From contig JARFRJ010000026.1 of NCBI GenBank assembly GCA_029287305.1, forward strand, positions 1 to 9,934: a DNA stretch of 9,934 nucleotides, given 5' to 3'. Made by a program: the position numbers and the translations under genes. Shown in pieces: positions 6,177 through 9,934 of this stretch. The stretch comes from Hyphomonas sp. Its GTDB lineage: Bacteria > Pseudomonadota > Alphaproteobacteria > Caulobacterales > Hyphomonadaceae. The notes below the pieces were generated by a model, which had not been told where the DNA came from, ran no database searches, and saw nothing but the letters and a program-made list of their open reading frames with translations. Numbering within the stretch: position 1 is the stretch's first letter; every line of letters begins with the position of its first letter.

Positions 6177-6267
6177 AATATCTAGATAGACAGGGTGTTC
6201 GTAATTATAGCCAGTTTAACACAGATATGGACTGACATAGGCCTAGAGCGTGTCCGAGCTAGATATT
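6177..6267. repeat. 9-bp inverted repeat enclosing 73 bp after ndk
   Basis: AATATCTAG (6177-6185) and CTAGATATT (6259-6267) are perfect complements; the right arm ends on the base next to the ndk stop codon. The left arm overlaps a 10-bp palindrome, TATCTAGATA (6179-6188). The enclosed DNA contains the second CTAGAGCGTGTCC motif. It may be a small non-autonomous element or simply a 3' structure of the ndk transcript. Confidence 0.35.
6243..6255 (+). repeat. 13-bp dispersed motif, copy 2
   Basis: CTAGAGCGTGTCC is identical to the copy at 8-20. Here it lies 12 nt beyond the ndk stop codon and inside the 9-bp inverted repeat of 6177-6267. No similarity extends beyond the 13 bases. Confidence 0.5.
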
Positions 6268-6690
6268 TTATCCAACGATTTCAGATTCAGAGAAAAACTG
6301 CCCAATCTCGAGCGCGGCGTTTTCTTCACTGTCTGACCCATGCACAGAATTCTTACCGATAGATTCAGCAAACAGTTTACGGATAGTGCCTTCCGCAGCT
6401 TCTTCTGGATTGGTTGCGCCCATCACAGTGCGATAGACATCAACCGCATTCTCACCTTCCAGAATCTGCACAACAACTGGCGCGGAGGTCATAAAATCAA
6501 CCAGAACACCAAAGAAAGGACGATCAGAATGTATGCTGTAAAAGCGTTCAGCTTGCGCACGCGTCATCAATATACGGCGCTGGGCAACTATGCGTAACCC
6601 GCGCTCTTCAATCACTTTATTGATGGCCCCTGTAAGATTACGCGATGTCGCATCTGGCTTTATGATTGAAAAAGTCTGCTGTATCGCCAT
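6268..6690 (-). CDS. ndk: Nucleoside diphosphate kinase
   Basis: This enzyme transfers the gamma-phosphate of ATP onto nucleoside diphosphates through a phosphohistidine, balancing NTP and dNTP pools in the cytoplasm. The 140 residues begin [15 protein letters not shown], with the family's Lys11 in KPD. The active site [13 protein letters not shown] places the phosphorylated residue at His117. The length equals the family norm. The reading frame extends 11 codons further upstream to an ATG at 6723, but MAIQQ at 6690 matches the family start and has GGGGGA on the minus strand 7 nt before it. It follows holC on the same strand after 75 nt, a gap that holds a candidate promoter of its own, so it may be transcribed both with and apart from holC-pepA. 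Confidence 0.97.
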   Translation of the reverse strand: MAIQQTFSIIKPDATSRNLTGAINKVIEERGLRIVAQRRILMTRAQAERFYSIHSDRPFFGVLVDFMTSAPVVVQILEGENAVDVYRTVMGATNPEEAAEGTIRKLFAESIGKNSVHGSDSEENAALEIGQFFSESEIVG

Positions 6691-6696
6691 GAATAA

Positions 6697-6702
6697 TCCC
6701 CC
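6697..6702 (-). promoter_or_regulatory. Ribosome binding site deciding the ndk start
   Basis: On the minus strand GGGGGA ends 6 nt before the ATG at 6690. It supports the 140-residue start over the longer frame beginning at 6723. Confidence 0.55.
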
Positions 6703-6726
6703 GAATTTAACGCTTAATCTCAAGCG

Positions 6727-6754
6727 CTATAACCTTTTGTCTGTCAAGGCGCAA
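6727..6754 (-). promoter_or_regulatory. Candidate ndk promoter
   Basis: On the minus strand TTGCGC (6754-6749) and TTATAG (6732-6727) are separated by 16 nt, in the 75-nt gap between holC and ndk. Between it and the gene lies a small inverted repeat, CGCTT (6711-6715) and AAGCG (6722-6726), that may form a 5' stem. A consensus-like TTGACA in the spacer (6747-6742) has no fitting -10 element. Confidence 0.35.
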
Positions 6755-6765
6755 CTGGAAAACGT

Positions 6766-7242
6766 TCACAATCCAGCCTCTTTCCAACCATTAGAGGCTG
6801 TTTGCTGAAAATAGCGCACAACAGCGCCTAATTCTTTGGCTTTTTTGTACTGAATACGGGCTATTTGGCGCGTTGCCTGGTCGGCACCATCAAACATCAC
6901 CATACAGCGCTCAAAATCAACCTCAAGACCTGGATCAGCACCGTCCATAAGCAGGCAGAAATGCGCCCCGTTTTGATTCGCCATATTATGGCTAATCAGA
7001 ACAGGCTGCGCCGCCGGGTCGAGACCTTCGGCCTCATCCCGGCCATGTGGCAGGAAGCTTTCATCCCTATAGGTCCATAAAGCCTGATCTAGGGAGGCCC
7101 GGCGTTCGACCCGGTCTGAGACCGCTAAAACGCGCTTATCATGCTGCAGGCATTTTTCCAGAAGCGCGCCCGCCGCCTGCTCCAATGAGGTGCGTTCCAG
7201 ATGATAGAAATACCATTGCGTCGGGTCCGCCCTCTTCGCCAT
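6766..7242 (-). CDS. holC: DNA polymerase III subunit chi
   Basis: Chi is the small clamp-loader accessory subunit that links DNA polymerase III to single-stranded-DNA-binding protein. The protein has 158 residues. It shows the family pattern: an N-terminal WYFYHL strand (10-15), the helix SLEQAAGALLEKCLQHDKRV-like (19-38), the conserved LDQALWTYRDESFLPHG (51-67), QPVLIS (79-84), and a C-terminal part with YKKAKELGAVVRYFQQ (132-147). The start at 7240-7242 is 24 nt after the pepA stop, with a weak AGG about 8 nt before it. The pepA-holC pairing is widespread in proteobacteria. Its partner in the same polymerase complex, DnaX, is encoded about 4 kb away in this window. Confidence 0.93.
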   Translation of the reverse strand: MAKRADPTQWYFYHLERTSLEQAAGALLEKCLQHDKRVLAVSDRVERRASLDQALWTYRDESFLPHGRDEAEGLDPAAQPVLISHNMANQNGAHFCLLMDGADPGLEVDFERCMVMFDGADQATRQIARIQYKKAKELGAVVRYFQQTASNGWKEAGL

Positions 7243-7266
7243 TATGAAAGCCTACTATCTGTGATT

Positions 7267-8742
7267 TTAGGAGGTGGAGGGTTCATAATTATCGGCAATC
7301 CACTTATCCAGCAATCTTGGCCCATATCCAGAAGCCCAGCTTGGATCAGTTGATTTCTTCTCTCCTTCGACCCAGGCCACACCAGCAATATCCAAATGTA
7401 CCCAAGGCATGCCCTCATCGACAAACCGCTTCAAAAACTGCGCCGCCGTAATCGAGCCAGCTGTGCGCCCGCCAATATTACGCATATCTGCAAATTTGGA
7501 TTTCAGCAGGCGATCATACTCCCGGGCCAAAGGCAGTCGCCAGACACGCTCACCTGTGGTCTCCCCTGCTTTTGACAAAGCGGCGGCCAGCTCATCACTC
7601 TCGCTGAACAGACCGGCATGATAATGCCCCAAAGCGACGACGACAGCGCCGGTTAAGGTTGCCAAATCCACAATCGCACTCGGCTTTTCATATTTTTGTG
7701 CATACCAAAGCACATCAGCAAGCACGAGACGACCCTCAGCATCTGTATTTTGAACCTCAATGGTCTGACCGGACGCAGATGTCAGAATGTCGCCGGGGCG
7801 AATAGAATTGCCATCAGGCATGTTTTCAACCAAGCCAACGAGGCCCACGACATTTGCCTTGGCTTTGCGCTTGGCGAGTGACAATAATGTGCCGGAAACG
7901 GCTGCTGCCCCGCCCATATCGCCGCGCATATCTTCCATGCCAGAGGAAGGTTTTATGGATATGCCGCCCGTATCAAAACACACGCCCTTACCAACCAAAG
8001 CGACAGGTTTGCTGGTCTTAGGGCCGCCTTTCCAGCGCATGATCACCAGCTTGCTTTCCTTTGCAGAGCCTTGACCCACTCCCAGAAGCGAGCCCATGCC
8101 CAATTTATGCATGTCTTCCTCGCCAAGCACCTCAACCTCAACCCCATAGGCTTCCAACGCTTTGAGACGATGGGCGAAGGTCGCCGGATAGAGAATATTC
8201 GGAGGCTCATTCATCAGATCGCGGGCAAAATACGTGCCGTCAATGGCTGCGCCCAAACCTTCAAACATATCCTTGGCCTGAGCCGTATCAGGGCAAATCA
8301 GGATTGCCTGTTCAAGACTTGGCAAGTCTTCCGGCTTTTGTTTTGTAAAATAGGTATCAAAGCGATATGCCGCCAGTTTCAGGCCGCAAGCGATATAGGC
8401 CGCCTCCTCGGCTGTGTCCGTATAGACCGCCAGTTTTTTATATCCAGATTTGGCTTCAGCTTTCACGAGTGCCCCGCCAATCTCCTCACAAGTCAGTCGA
8501 TCGCGCTTTTCACGAGCCCCGCCGCCGAGAAGAATGACCCGGCGCGCATCGCAGGCCTCTGGCATGACAAGGCTGAGAATTTGGCCGTTCTTACCTGTAA
8601 AGCGCGCTGAGCTGAGCGCTTGAGAGAGCACCCCGCCACTGGCCTTATCAAAGCTTTCGGCAGCCTTTGGCAAGCGAAGATCTTGATCAATCACAAAGGC
8701 GGCCATATCCGCCTTGATCTTATCGGCAAATTTAATTTCCAT
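7267..8742 (-). CDS. pepA: Leucyl (cytosol) aminopeptidase
   Basis: This is a two-metal M17-family aminopeptidase that removes N-terminal residues from peptides in the cytoplasm; in E. coli the same protein also binds DNA. The 491 residues are the normal length. Metal and catalytic residues are all in place with the family spacing: Lys252, Asp257, Asp275, Asp334 and Glu336 as ligands, with Lys264 and Arg338 as catalytic residues. The signature NTDAEGRL is at 332-339 and GKGVCFDTGG at 251-260. The start is set by AGGAG on the minus strand (8753-8749) 6 nt before the ATG. It is the first gene of a pepA-holC unit and is divergent from lptF across 88 bp. Confidence 0.98.
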   Translation of the reverse strand: MEIKFADKIKADMAAFVIDQDLRLPKAAESFDKASGGVLSQALSSARFTGKNGQILSLVMPEACDARRVILLGGGAREKRDRLTCEEIGGALVKAEAKSGYKKLAVYTDTAEEAAYIACGLKLAAYRFDTYFTKQKPEDLPSLEQAILICPDTAQAKDMFEGLGAAIDGTYFARDLMNEPPNILYPATFAHRLKALEAYGVEVEVLGEEDMHKLGMGSLLGVGQGSAKESKLVIMRWKGGPKTSKPVALVGKGVCFDTGGISIKPSSGMEDMRGDMGGAAAVSGTLLSLAKRKAKANVVGLVGLVENMPDGNSIRPGDILTSASGQTIEVQNTDAEGRLVLADVLWYAQKYEKPSAIVDLATLTGAVVVALGHYHAGLFSESDELAAALSKAGETTGERVWRLPLAREYDRLLKSKFADMRNIGGRTAGSITAAQFLKRFVDEGMPWVHLDIAGVAWVEGEKKSTDPSWASGYGPRLLDKWIADNYEPSTS

Positions 8743-8748
8743 ATAAAA

Positions 8749-8753
8749 CTCCT
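8749..8753 (-). promoter_or_regulatory. Ribosome binding site of pepA
   Basis: The minus strand reads AGGAG, 6 nt before the ATG at 8742; it is a near-ideal Shine-Dalgarno element and fixes the pepA start. Confidence 0.75.
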
Positions 8754-8763
8754 GTTTAAAAGC

Positions 8764-8791
8764 AAATTAGGCATAGACGCAGACAGTGCAA
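8764..8791 (-). promoter_or_regulatory. Candidate pepA-holC promoter
   Basis: On the minus strand TTGCAC (8791-8786) and TAATTT (8769-8764) are separated by 16 nt, in the 88-bp divergent region shared with lptF. The hexamers are partial matches to the sigma-70 consensus, so the call is tentative. Confidence 0.35.
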
Positions 8792-8830
8792 GTCGTTTAC
8801 GAAAAAAATACGGTCAAAGTACAGTCGCTC

Positions 8831-9934
8831 ATGCTCCAGTTTCAAAGATATATCTTTTCGTCCACTCTGCGTTCCTTCTTGCTGATCATGTCTGTGCTGG
8901 GCGTGTTGGCTTTGCTGTCGCAAGGGTTAACCTGGCTGGATATTCTTTCCGAGAACCATCAGAATTTTCTGGTCTATGGCAAAATCACATTGCTGAGTGC
9001 GCCGAAAGTCTTCTGCTTGATCATTCCGCCGGGCCTATATTTGGCGTGTCTCGTCACTATGCGGCGTTTTCATGCCAATTCAGAGATTGCCGTCGTTCAG
9101 GCGACAGGAATGACACATTGGCAAATCGCCTCCCCCCTCCTGCGATTGGCTTGCTTTGTGGTGATTGTGCATCTTATTATCAATCTTTGGGTACAGCCGA
9201 CCGCACAGCGCCAATTGCGCGAGGCGCTCTTAGAGGCGCGCACAGATGTGGCCGCGCTTTTACTGCAAGCCGGGCAGTTTACCACCACACAATCTGGCCT
9301 GACCGTCTATACGCGTGAACGTGAGGGCAATGAATTGCGCAATCTGATGATTTCAGATGCCAGCGACCCGGATCAACCCATTGATTATTTGGCTCAATTT
9401 GGCCAAATTACAGCGCTTGAGCGGGGACCGGCAATTATTCTGGAGGATGGTGAAATACATCAAGAGGATGCAGAAGGCGTTATCTCAATCATCACATTTG
9501 ATCAATATCTCATAGATTTAAGCCCGTTTCAGCGCGAAGATACCGATACGGTTCTGAAAGCCTCTGACCGTTATCTGGATGAGTTGCTGAACATAGACGA
9601 AACCCATTATGTAGATGTGCAGTCCAAAGCCGACTTTCAGGCTGAGGCCCATCATCGTTTAACCGATCCGCTGCTGAATATTGCGGCTGTGCTGATCGCG
9701 CTCTTGGCAAGTTTGAGCGGGGAATATCGAAAAAAAGGCTATGGTCGGCAAATCAGCCTTTATTCCGGATCGATCTTTGCTCTGATTTTATTGCACATCC
9801 TGCTTCGCTCTGAAGCTGAAAATTTACCGGCCTTGAACATCGGATTATGGATATTACCGCTTTTTACCATAGGTTTGGCCGCGTTCACCTATTTTTCAGG
9901 CCATCGTCTGAAACCTTTATTGAAGCGCCCGGTT
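8831..9934 (+). CDS. lptF: LPS export ABC transporter permease LptF (3' end outside window)
   Basis: LptF and LptG form the inner-membrane part of the LptB2FG complex that extracts lipopolysaccharide and sends it to the outer membrane. The frame stays open for 368 codons to the last base and has no stop, so it is nearly complete compared with a family length of about 360-400. It starts MLQFQRYIFSSTLRSFLL. Six hydrophobic segments fit the LptF plan: about 12-34, 52-76, 101-121, 279-297, 309-326 and 335-355. A periplasmic domain of about 155 residues lies between segments 3 and 4. The conserved cytoplasmic loop MRRFHANSEIAVVQATGM lies at 77-94. No Shine-Dalgarno sequence is visible upstream. 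A weak TTTACG (8796-8801) and TACAGT (8820-8825) pair would put the transcript start at the ATG itself. lptG is expected just beyond the window. Confidence 0.93.
   Translation, partial: MLQFQRYIFSSTLRSFLLIMSVLGVLALLSQGLTWLDILSENHQNFLVYGKITLLSAPKVFCLIIPPGLYLACLVTMRRFHANSEIAVVQATGMTHWQIASPLLRLACFVVIVHLIINLWVQPTAQRQLREALLEARTDVAALLLQAGQFTTTQSGLTVYTREREGNELRNLMISDASDPDQPIDYLAQFGQITALERGPAIILEDGEIHQEDAEGVISIITFDQYLIDLSPFQREDTDTVLKASDRYLDELLNIDETHYVDVQSKADFQAEAHHRLTDPLLNIAAVLIALLASLSGEYRKKGYGRQISLYSGSIFALILLHILLRSEAENLPALNIGLWILPLFTIGLAAFTYFSGHRLKPLLKRPV

Noticed and set aside
6691..6723. Longer N-terminus for Ndk starting at 6723
   Set aside because: The extra 11 residues are not part of the family, the ribosome binding site fits ATG-6690, and the candidate promoter lies just upstream of 6723.
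6742..6747. Consensus TTGACA (minus strand) as the ndk -35 element
   Set aside because: No -10-like hexamer lies 16-18 nt downstream; the TTGCGC/TTATAG pair is a better fit.
8071..8610. A 179-codon plus-strand open frame
   Set aside because: It lies wholly antisense to pepA, whose catalytic residues are all intact, and it shows no family motif or ribosome binding site; it is a shadow frame.
8620..9318. A 232-codon plus-strand open frame across the pepA-lptF junction
   Set aside because: It is antisense to the pepA start and out of frame with lptF, which has clear membrane segments and conserved motifs. The long frame is chance.

Overview
The window reads as part of an alphaproteobacterial chromosome of intermediate base composition (roughly half G+C by eye). 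Two core blocks support this. One is dnaX followed by ybaB. The other is the lptF / pepA-holC-ndk arrangement, with lptF divergent from pepA, which is typical of Alphaproteobacteria. The DnaX protein lacks most zinc-module cysteines and its promoter seems to touch the start codon, both pointing towards the Caulobacterales/Hyphomonadaceae side of the class. This placement is inference from protein features, not a database result.

Layout: 1-289 is intergenic and holds a four-copy 12-bp tandem array, inverted repeats and a 13-bp motif that recurs near 6.2 kb. 290-2437 (minus) is dnaX-ybaB, for the DNA polymerase III clamp-loader subunit and a nucleoid-associated protein. 2438-2600 is a divergent control region with a candidate leaderless promoter for dnaX and nested palindromes just before the first plus-strand gene. 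2601-6037 (plus) is a tight three-gene operon: a DUF1214-family protein, a PAPS-dependent-type sulfotransferase joined to it by an ATGA overlap, and a short-chain dehydrogenase/reductase 18 nt further on. 6038-6267 is intergenic with a second, diverged 12-bp array, a second copy of the 13-bp motif and a 9-bp inverted repeat. 6268-8742 (minus) holds ndk, holC and pepA. 8743-8830 is a divergent promoter region, and 8831-9934 (plus) is lptF, running off the window end.

The minus-strand genes are housekeeping: DNA polymerase III (DnaX and the chi subunit HolC), nucleotide balance (Ndk), peptide turnover (PepA); lptF serves outer-membrane LPS export. The plus-strand operon is the accessory part. 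Sulfotransferase and reductase families are recognisable, the DUF1214 protein has no known biochemical role that I can name, and the substrate is unknown. The operon is the best candidate here for an undescribed pathway, probably modification of a lipid-like or other hydrophobic small molecule. Its base and codon use look like those of the neighbours, so nothing suggests very recent transfer.

No tRNA, rRNA, CRISPR array, transposase or phage gene was seen.
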